Assembly: GCA_030522415.1 (NCBI GenBank)
Contig: CM060121.1
Span: forward strand, 27,375,412 to 27,439,411
Origin: Channallabes apus
Taxonomy: Eukaryota; Chordata; Actinopteri; Siluriformes; Clariidae
Reading direction: 5' to 3'
Length of the DNA stretch: 64,000 nt
Positions 20,119-30,121 of this stretch are shown here, one piece after another. Under the pieces are notes generated by a model. It did not search any database and had not been told where the DNA came from. It saw only the letters and a list, made by a program, of their open reading frames with translations. Position numbers and translations under genes: made by a program. The stretch's first letter is position 1, and each line of letters begins with the position of its first letter.

Positions 20119-20915
20119 CATTTCGCTGGAGCCCGCTGCTCCCCAAAACACCAGAGGTGGCGGAGATTGAACCACGGCCTCCTGCCAGTGCTCAGCTCTC
20201 AGTAGCTCAGTCTGGTATGCCTGCAAAGCCCTTGTGTGCAGGACAGCACCAGGCTGACCCGCTGCCTGAAAAATCTTCTCCCTCCAACGAAGATGTTAGT
20301 CTACCTGCTTGGTGGGGAGTGGGGATTTTTCCCGGGAGGATGAGCTCCCAGGAGAGAGATAGCCCGCAAGCGTCTCTCTGATCTGGGATATCATCATAAA
20401 GGACCGCGCTTTCATCAATGACATTGGAACAAATCGATGTCAATAACACAAAAACATAGGATAAATATGGCTCATTGCATGAAAGAGTTAACTCATGGAG
20501 GTCGCCAGGAAGGGGAGGGGCCATCATTGAGGCCCCTCCTCCGGCCACCTGACAGTCACCTGTCGTCTGACCTTGAGCGTTTGAGGGATTTATTTTATTT
20601 TTACGGCGAATTGAGCTGTACGTGTTAGACAGCGCGTTACCACCTCTAACAACAACTAACACACTGGCTCATCACTAGAGGAGTGCTCTGAAGTGATAGT
20701 TTCCATCTCGGCGGAAGCGAGAGAGAAAGCGCCGAAGCACGCTTGAGAAGTGGAAGGTAAAAAGGCTCATGATCCGGTGAGAGTGGGAGAAAAGAAAACT
20801 TCTGTCTCGTGCGCTTCTGCCAGATATGCAAGCGAAAAATGTGTCGCGGCTTCGTTTTAAAAAACGGTGAACTCGAGCGCGAGGGACTTTAATAGGGAGA
20901 AATTGCAATACTTAC
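20119..20915. other. Second direct-repeat copy and unassigned sequence
   Basis: 20,129-20,215 is the right copy of the direct repeat at 18,678; on the minus strand it shows GGTTCAATCTCC, close to a B box. The remaining sequence up to 20,915 is GC-richer than its surroundings. It probably forms intron or internal sequence of the gag-like unit read on the minus strand from 21,039, but no further exon could be identified. Confidence 0.4.
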
Positions 20916-21039
20916 CTGCTCCCTGAAGCCCAAGGATAGCGTGCTCTTCCCCCAAACACTGAAAACAGAAAGCGTGGAGATCGCCCTCAGCGAGATATTC
21001 TTCTACACGGAGGGACAGACTCGTGTGTAACTCTGCCAT
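20916..21039 (-). pseudogene. Possible first coding exon of a gag-like gene with CxxCLGxxHA motif
   Basis: On the minus strand, ATG in the context AAGATGGCAG opens 41 codons containing CFQCLGEEHA, then stops being open soon after a strong splice donor (GCAG|GTAAGT, donor bases at 20,914-20,915). A C-x2-C-L-G-x2-H-A motif occurs near the N-terminus of gag-like proteins of several fish retroelements. A TATA-like TTATAAATA lies about 125 bp upstream (21,164-21,172). No downstream exon was found, so this may be a 5' fragment. Confidence 0.35.
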
Positions 21040-21163
21040 CTTACTGGTGAGTAATAAGACACTTCCTATATTCGCTTTCTTTTAAAAACGTTCTTGCACG
21101 CACGCACACTCACAAAGCGGATCCTGAAGACAAAAAGATCTGAGGATGTTTCCGGTTCATGCC

Positions 21164-21202
21164 TATTTATAACCTCCAGGTGCACCTAATCGAATGACGT
21201 CA
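21164..21202 (-). promoter_or_regulatory. Promoter-like block: TATA box and palindromic CRE
   Basis: On the minus strand TGACGTCA (21,195-21,202, a perfect CREB/ATF palindrome) precedes TTATAAATA (21,164-21,172), with ATG at 21,039. Spacing fits a polymerase II promoter for the gag-like exon. This is by sequence only. Confidence 0.4.
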
Positions 21203-21469
21203 CCTGACCGAGGTTATATATGCCAAAAAAATTGGCGTGTTTGACACACACATGCTTCACAATCGGTCACGACGAAACGTTTCCAATAGCGCTTTCGCGC
21301 AGCATTGAGTGTAGCTTTTGAAAGGGAACAAAACTAGCTGTATCAAATGCAGTCCAAAGCCATCTTTAGGGATTTTAAGTAAAAATGCTCTCAGTAGTCA
21401 CATGTATCTACAAGCAAAGCATATGGAGTTATTCTCAGCAACAGTAAGTGGTTACTGTTGCAGTAAGTG

Positions 21470-21790
21470 GTCCACACTTGCACTGACAATGCTCATTTGC
21501 TCTTCTGGACATTTTCCATTCATTCCTCTTTTCATTTGCATTTAACTTTAAATTTATTTTGTCTTGCACAGAAAAGTTTTATATTTCTATATATTTCGAA
21601 AACTTTTATATTTTGGTCTAACTTCTTATAGTTAAACTATTTATTAATTTTTTTGCTTCTTTTTCCATTTCTCTTTTATTTCCTGTCAATTGTTTTCAAA
21701 AATTTAAGGTCACAGTTGGTCATATAAGCATTTCACTACATATCGTACTGTGTATGACTGTGTATGTGACAAATAAAATTTTAATTTTAT
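21470..21790 (+). repeat. LINE-type 3' end, copy B
   Basis: Ends with GCATTTCACTACATATCGTA and GACTGTGTATGTGACAAATA, the same tail as copy A and the LINE at 23,950. The upstream T-rich part parallels 24,360-24,660. Non-coding and 5'-truncated. Confidence 0.6.
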
Positions 21791-21923
21791 TTGATGAGGA
21801 CTCAAAAAAGAGACATAATGGATCAGGCAGGTCTGGGTCTAGAGCAGGAGGGGTCAGTACTTTAGTTAGAGACGATCTGGTAATTTTTTCTGATTCATGT
21901 GCATTCTGGACTAATTGGAGCTT

Positions 21924-21924
21924 A

Positions 21925-21969
<45 letters not shown>
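21924..21969. repeat. (AAT)n microsatellite
   Basis: About 15 near-perfect AAT units. Short ORFs with poly-Asn or poly-Leu across it are artefacts. Confidence 0.95.
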
Positions 21970-21972
<3 letters not shown>

Positions 21973-21984
21973 TATAAGTTGAAT

Positions 21985-22165
21985 GAGACCTTAGCCCGAA
22001 GGTCTATTTCTTCAACTCCAAAATTTTCTAATCTGTAAGGGATAATATTATTATCAATAATGTCAAAAGCTGCATTAAGGTGAAGCAGTACAAGCCATGT
22101 TGTCTCTGTATCACAATGAGTCCTTTCGTGTATGTTAACGTTTTCTAGGATCTTGTACATTAAGG
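21985..22165 (-). pseudogene. LINE reverse-transcriptase fragment
   Basis: The minus-strand translation contains HCDTETTWLVLLHLNAAFD and IIDNNIIPYRLENFGVEEI. This corresponds to the LDLSAAFDTVDH...LL.RLE..FG block of the palm of L2/CR1-type LINE reverse transcriptases. Only about 60 codons survive and the active site is not included. Confidence 0.65.
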
Positions 22166-22835
22166 GAAACTTCGATATTGGTGTTGTTGGGAACTTTTTC
22201 TTCCCTTGACGAATCAGAGACCAGGAGACGTTGGGATATCTTTCAAGCAGAAGTTACTCTATATTGAGAACTCACTGAGTGTCGCTGTAGTCATCTAAAA
22301 ATTCAGCTCTGGAGAGTTTATACTTTACAAGAGGGAGGGATACAAAGAGGTGGAGACAATCTAAACAAAGCATAGTGTAGTACAGGAGTCAGGTAACGGA
22401 AGTTCTCCAGCCCTGATCTCATCAGCATAACAGTGGCTTTCAAATGCATAGGTGCTAATCTAATCAGCCTGACACTATCACCCAAACCTTCACATTATCA
22501 TAGAGACAAAGGCACGGCCTGGCCTTGAGATTAGCATTCACATTGACTTTGGGACCCTACCCAGTGGTCAGGAAGTACATATTGTAAAGACAAATAGTTA
22601 ATGTCTCTGACACCCGGGCGTATATTCTATTATGTTTGAAGCTAGATTTAACAATTTATACATTTTTAATTCTACAGCCTGTAGTTGGGTAACTGACAGG
22701 TGTTGATATCAGGTTTCTTTTTAGCTGACAGGTGTTATACTGTTATACTATATATATATAAAATAATCAGGGGATTTATATTGGCTAGTTTAAAAGAATT
22801 AGAAACATAGCCAAGAAAGCAAAGACATGTATGTA
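22166..22835. other. Unassigned repeat-like DNA
   Basis: No ORF. A moderately GC-rich stretch (22,180-22,620), starting TGTTGTTGGGAACTTTTTCT, has the texture of a decayed LTR but I found no second copy or matching ends in the window. Confidence 0.35.
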
Positions 22836-23375
22836 CACTACCGTTCAAAAAGTTTTAGATCACTTGCAAATTTCTTAGTTTTTTTTACAACAATTCTACA
22901 ACAATACTGGGGATTTCAAAACTATAAAATAACACATATGAAATTAGGTCATTACGTAACAACAACAAAAACAACAGTTAGTTGTTATTTTAAGACACAG
23001 AGGTCGGCCTTTCTGTAATAGTTCTTGCAATAACAGTATTGTCAAGTGCATTTGCAAAATCCGTCAAGCACCATAATGAAACTGTCTCTCATGAAGGCCG
23101 TCCCAGGAGGACGAGACCAAAACCTACCTCTGCTGCAGACGAGAAGTTCATTTAGAGTTATCAGCCTGAAAAATGACCAATTAACAGCACCTCAGATTAG
23201 AGGCGTTATGAAGTCTTTACAGAGCAGAAGTAGCAGAAACATCTCAATATCAACTGTTCAAAGGAGATTAATGCATTTTTGGACTTCTTCAGCATTCCTT
23301 TACAATGTAGAAAGAAATAAAAATCAGGAACGATCATGGAGTTAAAAAGTGATCTAAAACTTTTGAACGGTAGTG
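22836..23375 (+). mobile_element. Internally deleted Tc1-like element (second family, 540 bp)
   Basis: Ends CACTACCGTTCAAAAAGTTT and AAACTTTTGAACGGTAGTG are inverted repeats of about 30 bp, flanked by TA (22,834-22,835; 23,376-23,377). Between them a transposase N-terminal remnant (about 23,090-23,280) shows LTAPQIRGVMKSLQS and NISISTVQRRL, the second helix-turn-helix of a Tc1 paired-like domain. The catalytic domain is deleted, making this a MITE-like derivative. Confidence 0.85.
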
Positions 23376-23945
23376 TATGTTTTCAAAGAGGGCTAAAAAA
23401 ATGCACACAGCATATTTTTTTTCATTTATGACCATGAAAAGTACCAAAATATTTTAAGAAATCTAGGAGAATATAAAGAGAAAATGGGCAGTTGAGGGTT
23501 ATTTAGCAATACTGTAAGTCAACTTCATATAAGAATTACTTACATGTTGTATACGATAACTTACTGTATATCTGTAATACCACCACATGCCATATTGAAA
23601 TGTTTATGGAAAATGTTTATGCCAAGCAGCTCATGTGCAAGATTACACATCAGCAAAAAGTAAAAAGGCAGTAAGATTTGTGAATAAGCAAGGATAGCAG
23701 ACCATGGAGCATTTTCAGCTTAATTGTACATTCAGATCAAAAGCCAGTTTGATATTAATGTATTTTTTTAGACAAATACTGTATCTATAAGCTGTGTACA
23801 GTATATTGGGCTTTTTTTTTTTTACCACTATTGAAAAAGCTAGGAAGGTAAAATAATGAGGGATCTGTGTCCTCTTTACTGTCATTAACCATTCTTATTC
23901 AGTTTTTCTTTTATCCAGTAAGATTGTCCTACTTACATGTATTCA
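23376..23945. other. Non-coding, nothing recognised
   Basis: AT-rich DNA without supported ORF or repeat. Confidence 0.5.
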
Positions 23946-23949
23946 TATA

Positions 23950-24795
23950 TCAAACAAGCTCTACAGAGGGTGGTGCGATCAGCATAGCGCACCATCTGCA
24001 CCGAGCTCCCTGACCTGCACTTGATCTACAGCAGGCGGTGCTGGACCAAAGCCAGGAAGATCGTGAAGGACCTCAGCCATCCCAACAATGGACTGTTCTC
24101 TCTGTTGAGGTCAGGAAAGCGATTCCGCTCCCTGAAGGCCAACACAGAGAGACTGAAGAGGAGCTTCTTCCCGCAGGCGATACGGTCTCTTAATCACACA
24201 GTACTGATCCACACATATGGTTTTTACACTCACTCTGGACATTCTGGACATTCGTTTACACTAGTGGCCACTGCACAACTACACTTCGTGGTCATTAGTT
24301 AAATCACTATCACAAGCCACTTTAAATAAATCACTTTTAGGCATATTTGCACGCATAAGACACTTTAAATATGTGGATTGCACAACCCTGGACATTACCA
24401 TTTTTTTATTACCATTTATATCTAACTTCATTCCACACAAAAATGCCATACATCTAGATCTACTTTGTACAGCTGCTTTTCTTATTGTTCTATATTTCTT
24501 CATATATTTTCTATATTGTGTATTTTTGTTGTACAGTTATTTTATTTATTTTAATTTTATATTTAATTTTGTTCTTTCTTAGTTAAATTTACATTCAATT
24601 TTATTTTTCATATTTATTTTCTATTCATAGTCTTTTATTTTAAGGTCACGAGCAGTTGACTAAGCATTTCACTGCATATCGTACTGTGTATGACTGTGTA
24701 TTGAATTACCATTGTGTTTGAAATGTGCTATACAAATAAACTTGCCTTGCCTATGACTGTGTATGTGACAAATAAAATTTTAATTTAATTTAATA
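23950..24795 (+). mobile_element. 5'-truncated LINE (L2/Rex-like) with C-terminal ORF remnant and tail
   Basis: The first part codes for RRCWTKARKIVKDLSHP, then LFSLLRSGKRFRSLKA and RLKRSFFPQAIRSLNH (about 24,027-24,200). This matches the C-terminus of L2/Rex1-type LINE ORF2 proteins (DPSHP...LF..L.SGRRYR...R...SFFPQAI). A T-rich 3' UTR follows and the tail GCATTTCACTGCATATCGTA with TGACAAATAAAA ends it. The tail is interrupted at about 24,700-24,750 by a second LINE-like 3' piece (GAAATGTGCTATACAAATAA). Confidence 0.7.
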
Positions 24796-25559
24796 AAGCA
24801 GTCTGTCAGGCTTGTCAGCAAGTTAAAAATCCTTTTGTTGTAGCTTGAGAATGTACAGTATATAATGTAGAGTTATGTAAACAAATCATACAGAGACTTT
24901 AATATACATAAAATCTGTATTGTTCTTAAACTTCTTCATTAAAGCACCTTAATGTAAAGTCCTTAAAGGCCAACTGACTGTAGATTAATAAAATCCATCC
25001 ATCCATCCATCCATCCAGCCAGCCATTCATATTCATCCCTGTATTAATTGCGTTCCATCTCAAAAAGCTCATCAAAATCATCAAAATTTTATTGTTTTTA
25101 TTTTAAAAATTGCTTTCCTAATACTTTTGCATAGTACTCTACATTAATACAAGCTATTGGAAAACAATCAATATTGCCCAAACCAGGTATATACTGCATC
25201 CACCAGCTGGATCATTAATAACTGAAAAAACTCTTAATCATCTTCGACTCTGGCAAATTAATATATGTCTTTTGCAAAAACATCATGTTTACAGACAGTG
25301 ACTTCAAATACGAGAAAACCTTGCCCTTTTTAAAGGAATGTCCCATTCCATTGACATTCCTGCTAACGTTCTCCCCAGCTGAAACACTGTCACTACTAAC
25401 AATTATTACAGTGAATGAAACTACTGACACCTCTTCCCCAATCAAATCAACAATTTTCCCAACAATAAGGAAGACAATGGAGCAAATGAACAAAACTGTT
25501 GATAAAAATCTTCGTGAAACTTTTCGTTTACTATCACACCATTCCATTTACTGTCACTA
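24796..25559. other. Non-coding with (CCAT)n repeat
   Basis: (CCAT)n at about 24,990-25,018, then AT-rich DNA. A 102-codon ORF at 25,285-25,593 runs into the LINE tail that follows and shows no family match, so I do not call it. Confidence 0.45.
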
Positions 25560-25640
25560 CTTTATGTTTACACATTGCTCTTTGTTGCTGTAATGTGGAA
25601 ATTTCCCCACTGTGGGACGAATAAAGGTATATCTTATCTT
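25560..25640 (+). repeat. Rex1/L2-like LINE 3' tail
   Basis: TGTAATGTGGAAATTTCCCC, ACTGTGGGACGAATAAAGG and TATATCTTATCTTA form the conserved 3' end of a fish LINE with a (TATCT)n-type tail. Confidence 0.6.
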
Positions 25641-26434
25641 ACTCAATGAAGATTAATTGAATACAATTACTTTCTGACACTTTTATTGTAAGTTATTTTA
25701 GTTTTACTTAGCCATAAAAAAAAAAAAAAGATTTATAGACATTTGACAGATTTTGTAAGATGTCAATAAATAAGAAATTAATTCATGAGCGACCATAATG
25801 CGGTTTGCTTTGCTGACCTAATGCACATAATCCCTTAATTTTAAGTAAGAATTATAGCCTTTATATTCATGGCACTCTTTATTAAATTATGCTCAGGAAA
25901 TATACATATGTACAAACTAGTTAAATAAAATGTGTTTGGGCAGTCTTTTTTTCTGAACAATCAGGTCTGCTTAACTCCCTGTCCATTCATGGTTTATGTA
26001 ACAATACCACACATTCCTTCACCCATATGTACGTGCACACTCCTGAAACTGAACGTTTTCTTAAACTGCTGGTGGACTGGTAGGACCACACTAACAGGTT
26101 TTATGGAACAAACCAAAATAAATCAAATGACTCTGAAAACAAAACCTTCTTAATAAGCCATGTCTTTTCTATTATTCAATGTTGACATTTAGTAGTAACA
26201 ATTACCTGTGCTGATATTATCTGTTCACTAGGTGTACTTTATTGCTCAAGGCTGTGTTACAGAACTGGATGGTAGCCAGCTATCAGCAATCAGCTTACTG
26301 TATCAAACCAGATAGGTTAAAAAATTAAGTTGGATCAATAGAGATATAGTGTACGTTTCAAATTCAAATTCTTTAGATATAGAGTATTTTTTGATTCATA
26401 GAGTATATAGAGTATATTTGCTTATTAAGGGAGC
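25641..26434. other. 3' flank of the protease pseudogene
   Basis: No gene. The part next to 26,435 (GATATAGTGTA...GCTTATTAAGGGAGCTTATT) resembles the sequence next to the paralogue's last exon (62,878-62,955), so it is probably homologous 3' UTR. Confidence 0.5.
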
Positions 26435-26600
26435 TTATTCAAAACCTGCAAGAAATGACAGTAAAAGAATTGAGGCAACTGAAAAAGATGACAAAGCTTC
26501 ACAGCCTGACGGTGATGGTGATGAAGATGTGCTGCTGGAAGTTGCAGCAAGAGGGAAGGGACCTGAAGGTCTGTATAGTTGTGGCATGAGGTAACACAAC
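26435..26600 (-). pseudogene. Serine-protease pseudogene: C-terminal exon with hydrophobic tail
   Basis: The minus-strand frame ends GPFPLAATSSSTSSS, a Ser/Pro stretch and ALSSFSVASILLLSFLAGFE-stop. It is homologous to the end of the paralogue at 62,953 (GSFPVPATSSSTSSS...VLSSLSFASVLLMSLL). A short polar linker followed by about 18 hydrophobic residues at the extreme C-terminus is what a GPI-anchor signal or terminal membrane anchor looks like. The long glycosylated stalk of the paralogue is absent, and the exon's upstream border is uncertain because the frame upstream shows no protease sequence. Confidence 0.6.
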
Positions 26601-26754
26601 TTGTGAGTCTTTACTGGTGTTTGTTGAGCTATAGCATATACCATATAGATAAAAAAGGTATGGAGGAAAGGATCAGTAAGAGCCTATAAAGTGCTGACAT
26701 AAATTGGTTTGTTATTGGAACTAGACACTTATTTTGTTTAACATGCAAATAAAC

Positions 26755-26803
26755 CTGTACTTCCACCTCCTGAGCCCCAGCCAGCTGCCCAGCACTGAGT
26801 ACC
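26755..26803 (-). pseudogene. Serine-protease exon, 3' part cut off by Gypsy A
   Basis: On the minus strand this continues the exon that ends at 39,596 on the far side of Gypsy A. It begins at the duplicated GTACC and codes for the CW..GWG block typical of trypsin-like domains (here AAGWGSGGG), then meets a donor (ACAG|GTTTAT, 26,753-26,754). Removing one GTACC copy restores phase across the insertion. Confidence 0.75.
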
Positions 26804-27368
26804 TGTCATGCCCGAGCCTCCTCAGTCCCGGAGAGAAAGATCCGGCTCGCCGGATTACTGAGCCATGGCTTTGTCTCCCTCTAGTGTGTCCACGTATGTC
26901 ATTACTTACCATAATTAACTAACTCAGATCACCTGCGCACACCTCACCTGCCTCCCTATTTAAACCCAGCCGAACCCACACCACACTGTCTGGTCACCGT
27001 TGTATTATCACCCACTAACATATGTATATCTTTCTGCTCCTCCAGGTTTGAAGCAGTATCTGCAGGCGAAGTCAGGCGAAGCGAGACAGCTTCGCCGTCC
27101 AAGTAATATCCTCTGAGGACACAGAGAAGTTTTGTTTCTTTTGTTATGTTCTGCGAAATGACATTCTTGGTTGAATTTTAGTTTGATTTTGAACCGCCTG
27201 CAGACCGCGCCTGGCAATCGGCGTAGTGAACGCCTGGTTAATTATAGTATCTGTGAAGAGTCTCTGAGACGTTTTCTTTTGAGGCAAACACAAAATAAAG
27301 ACTGTACTTTCCTGCACTTGCGTTGACGTGTGTGTGCTTCATACATAGAGAGAGAGTGAAACATGACA
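26804..27368 (+). repeat. Gypsy A 5' LTR
   Basis: TGTCATG...CATGACA ends; TATTTAAA at 26,957-26,964 as TATA box; AATAAA near 27,295 as poly(A) signal. It has 5 bp (GTATT-like) near 27,002 absent from the 3' LTR plus several substitutions, so the insertion is moderately old. The gag ATG (27,363-27,365) lies within the last six bases of the LTR. Confidence 0.92.
26988..26996 (+). promoter_or_regulatory. Predicted RNA 5' end of Gypsy A, complementary to the primer site
   Basis: GTCTGGTCA lies 31 nt downstream of the TATTTAAA box, where transcription should start. It is the exact reverse complement of TGACCAGAC at 27,371-27,379, three nt after the LTR. This is the Tf1/sushi self-priming layout, in which the RNA 5' end folds back and is cleaved to act as primer. 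Confidence 0.7.
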
Positions 27369-28010
27369 GATGACCAGACCTCCAATCATCGAAACGCAGC
27401 AGGAACACCCGTGCCGAGAGACACACTGCCCATGATGGATTACATCCGCCGGCAGCAGGGACAGATGGACAGCCTGGCCCGAGCCATTAATGACTTGGCT
27501 CATAGTGTCCGGGACATCGCTACCGGCCAGTCATCCCCCCCGGCGGGGTCCCCGCGCCGCGCACGATCCCCTCCACGAGCGGCGCCCCCGGAACGGTACG
27601 CGGGGGACCCCGAGGCCTGTAAAAAATTCCTCCTAGCCTGCGAGCTCTATTTCGTGGATTATCCGGACCTGGACGACCAAGGGAAGGTCAGATTCGTCAC
27701 CCAACGGCTCACAGGGCCAGCCATGGACTGGGCCACGGCGATGTGGAGCACGGGCGGCCGGGAGACGTGCGACTATGGGCGGTTCTTACGGGCCTTCCGC
27801 GCGGTGTTTGACCACCCTGATCAGGGAAAGAGTGGAGAACAACGATTGATGAGGATAAAACAAGGACAAGCCACCGGAATATGCGGTCCGATTTAAGATC
27901 CTGGCGGCTGAAAGCGAGTGGTGCGAGAAGAGCCTGCTCGCCCGTTTTCGTGATGGACTGCACTCGGACATCCAGCTGGAACTGGCCTGCAGAGATGCAG
28001 AGATGGACCT
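27363..28010 (+). pseudogene. Gypsy A gag, 5' part
   Basis: Opens MTDDQTSNHRNAAGTPVPRD, with a Pro/Arg-rich linker (about residues 55-80) and a retrotransposon gag domain containing ACKKFLLACELYFVDYPD and GPAMDWATAMW. The frame is lost at about 27,880 (a small indel after QGQAT) and stops at 27,894-27,896. The homologous reading continues in another frame (RFKILAAESEW) to 28,010, where the ERV interrupts it. Confidence 0.9.
27369..27380 (+). promoter_or_regulatory. Self-primer binding site of Gypsy A
   Basis: GATGACCAGACC directly follows the LTR in place of a tRNA primer site (no TGG start). Nine contiguous bases pair with the predicted RNA 5' end at 26,988-26,996. It also lies within gag codons 3-6. 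Confidence 0.7.
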
Positions 28011-28444
28011 TGTGGTGGAAATTCTGAAACCAATATAAAGACAAGTAATCCATACACTGGGTAAGAGCAAAGTAACAAAGGTTTTATTTTAAACTTCTGC
28101 AGAAGGACCAGTCTCATACAGCAAACAGTTGCAGCATAGAGAAAGGTGATCTCTTTCTCCAGCTGACCTATTTTATACACAAACATCTCTGCTAACATAA
28201 TCAACGCCCCGTACATGAGGTTCCTGCATTCAAACTCATGACTCTTTATCTGCCCCAGACTAGATGTTCATACCTTATCATTTATTCAGGGACAACTACA
28301 ATCAGGTTGTTTCTATTCTGTTCTCGGCCTTGTGTCTCTAAGCTTCGACAACTAAGTTCAAACTTCTAAGGCCTACGTTACACACTTACTACAAGAATCA
28401 AATAGAATTAATACATATAATTAAAATATGATTTTTCCATTACA
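28011..28444 (-). repeat. ERV 3' LTR
   Basis: In viral orientation starts TGTAATGGAAAAATC and ends TTCCACCACA. It contains GTGTATAAAATAGG (TATA box, about 28,165-28,180) and AAAATAAAACC (poly(A) signal, about 28,080). I saw no difference from the 5' LTR. Confidence 0.95.
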
Positions 28445-28460
28445 ATTTCCCCCTTTTGTC
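28445..28460 (-). promoter_or_regulatory. ERV polypurine tract
   Basis: AAAAGGGGGAAAT on the minus strand directly precedes the 3' LTR, a classical plus-strand primer. Confidence 0.85.
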
Positions 28461-28700
28461 ATTCTATGACAACCTAAATATTTTAATCCTACAATTCAAA
28501 ACAATACTAATAAGCTATGCATTAGGTAAATTTCATCAGATATTGTCTCTCCCACCTGGATTTTTAACAACATCATCACTAGCACTCTAATGCACACAGA
28601 GGACACTACAGCTGTTTTTATGGGGCCAGACCCCCGACACAAAAGCATTAAAAAATTTGCAACCTACTTAAATATACATGCTTTATATTTCTCTAAAGAT

Positions 28701-29760
28701 TTACATTATGTCTTCTTCCATATCATGATCTAAACATTCAAAATGATAGTCACCGGAATTTTGAACTCTGTCAGAAGTCGGGTCGTCCCAGTCCGTTTTC
28801 CGTTTTATGTTGTCAGTCTGTCTTAACATTTGATAATTTACTGTGTTCAGAACTAGTCCCTGTATACATCTGCAAATACAGGGTGTTATACAGAGGCCTA
28901 ACAAGATTATAATCCCAATTGGTAGAACACTATAAACCAGCCAATAACCCCAGCCTCCCCATAATTGCATTAACCACGAGATCCAAGACTCTACTTGGGG
29001 AGGTGGTTGCAAAGCCTTCTTCATGCGGTTTATGATGTTGCTGATATTCTGATGATCGTCATTGAAAGGCGTGAAAGGCCTTTACGGTGTCATTTTTTAG
29101 TATTAGTAACATGTATGCTAAACCATTTACCTTGTTTAGGGCTACAGCTGTTCCTCCGCCGAGGAAGAGTGACCAGCCTACATTTGCTCCTGGGCTAGTC
29201 CATGGGTTTCCTAAAGTGTAGCCATGAAATTTAATAGGGACATCTCTTTTTCTTCTATTCTCTGACATCCGTGGCCCCCACGGATTTTCTGTGTGTACTG
29301 ACACACTAGGAGTTACATATGCAGAATAACATGAGCCTGTTCAATTGAAATACCTGGGTAAGGTCACATATGCGTCTGACCCACACACCCACATTACTGT
29401 GTTTGTTGACGATAGTTCTATGAACGGACAACTACCATCATTTGGAAAATAATTACCATCTATACTACATTTAGGTGACCTACCTTTTGAACGATTGGTT
29501 ATACGAACGTAAGTGGTGCACTCAGACCATCCTAAGTCAGGTTCCCAATTTTCCATTTTGATCTTGCACAATGCAAGTGTCTCCTTTTTGCCATGGGACC
29601 ATATAAGTAGAATTGTCTTCATATTTCTTAACAGGCAATGGGGAACAATAGCTCCCTGGGGCATCAAAACATAGGTTATTGGAATAATTACACTCAGGGA
29701 CTGCTGGGTTTGGCCTCCCTGTTTGTTTGTAGTATTCAGATATCTGTAAGATGGCCATGG
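28701..29760 (-). pseudogene. ERV env remnant (SU part and TM subunit), frameshifted
   Basis: Three minus-strand frames carry consecutive pieces. About 29,760-29,341 is Cys-rich with N-glycosylation sites, as in a surface subunit. About 29,304-29,059 carries a basic RRKR cleavage motif followed by a Gly/Ala-rich segment as at the start of a transmembrane subunit. 29,024-28,701 carries the Trp-rich pre-anchor segment, the membrane anchor (VLPIGIIILLGLCITPC) and a cytoplasmic tail. The frames do not connect and much of the surface subunit is missing, so no functional envelope is encoded here. Confidence 0.85.
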
Positions 29761-29761
29761 T

Positions 29762-29830
29762 GGTTATTTTGCTGCTTCAGGACCTGGAAGGCTTGCTGTG
29801 ATAGATGGAACCATGAATTCTACTGTCTAC
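29762..29830 (+). repeat. 69-bp Tc1 transposase patch inside the ERV
   Basis: The segment from GGTTATTTTGCTGCTTCAGG through GAATTCTACTGTCTAC matches the DDE-domain part of the Tc1 family of copies 1-3 (for example 45,168-45,236) with about two mismatches. It has no Tc1 ends and no TA boundary. It sits at the edge of the env remnant, opposite to viral orientation. Confidence 0.9.
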
Positions 29831-30121
29831 TGTGGTGGAAATTCCTTGTTGACCTCTGTGTTGTTTTCTCTTCGGTTCTGGAACATGTTTGGGGTGCTGG
29901 CGTGTACCCTCATCTCTGTTTCCACTACTTTGATTTCTTTTTATGGTGTTAGGAGCACTGTCAGTGGGCCTGTATTAAAAATAAATCCTCAAAGAGTTTT
30001 GCACAATAACATAACATTTCATCTTCACAATGTCCTTTTACTTTTTGTGTGCTCTGGCTTCATCTTAATTCCTTTATCTACAGTACAGTATGTTATTAGA
30101 AACACAAATGCACATACTATC
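29831..30121 (-). other. ERV region between pol and env remnants
   Basis: No intact ORF. On the minus strand TTATTTTTAATACAG is followed by GC-richer sequence, a plausible acceptor for a spliced env message. The first 14 bases next to the Tc1 patch (TGTGGTGGAAATTC) match the outermost bases of the LTR, which may be chance. Confidence 0.4.

Noticed and set aside
20908..20918. ATACTTACCTG, identical to the start of U1 snRNA
   Set aside because: Similarity stops after these bases; it is the complement of a splice donor on the minus strand.
21754..21972. ORF with poly-Asn
   Set aside because: Produced by reading the AAT microsatellite and a LINE tail.
25285..25593. 102-codon ORF as a gene
   Set aside because: It runs into a LINE 3' tail, has no recognisable domain and has an open antisense shadow.
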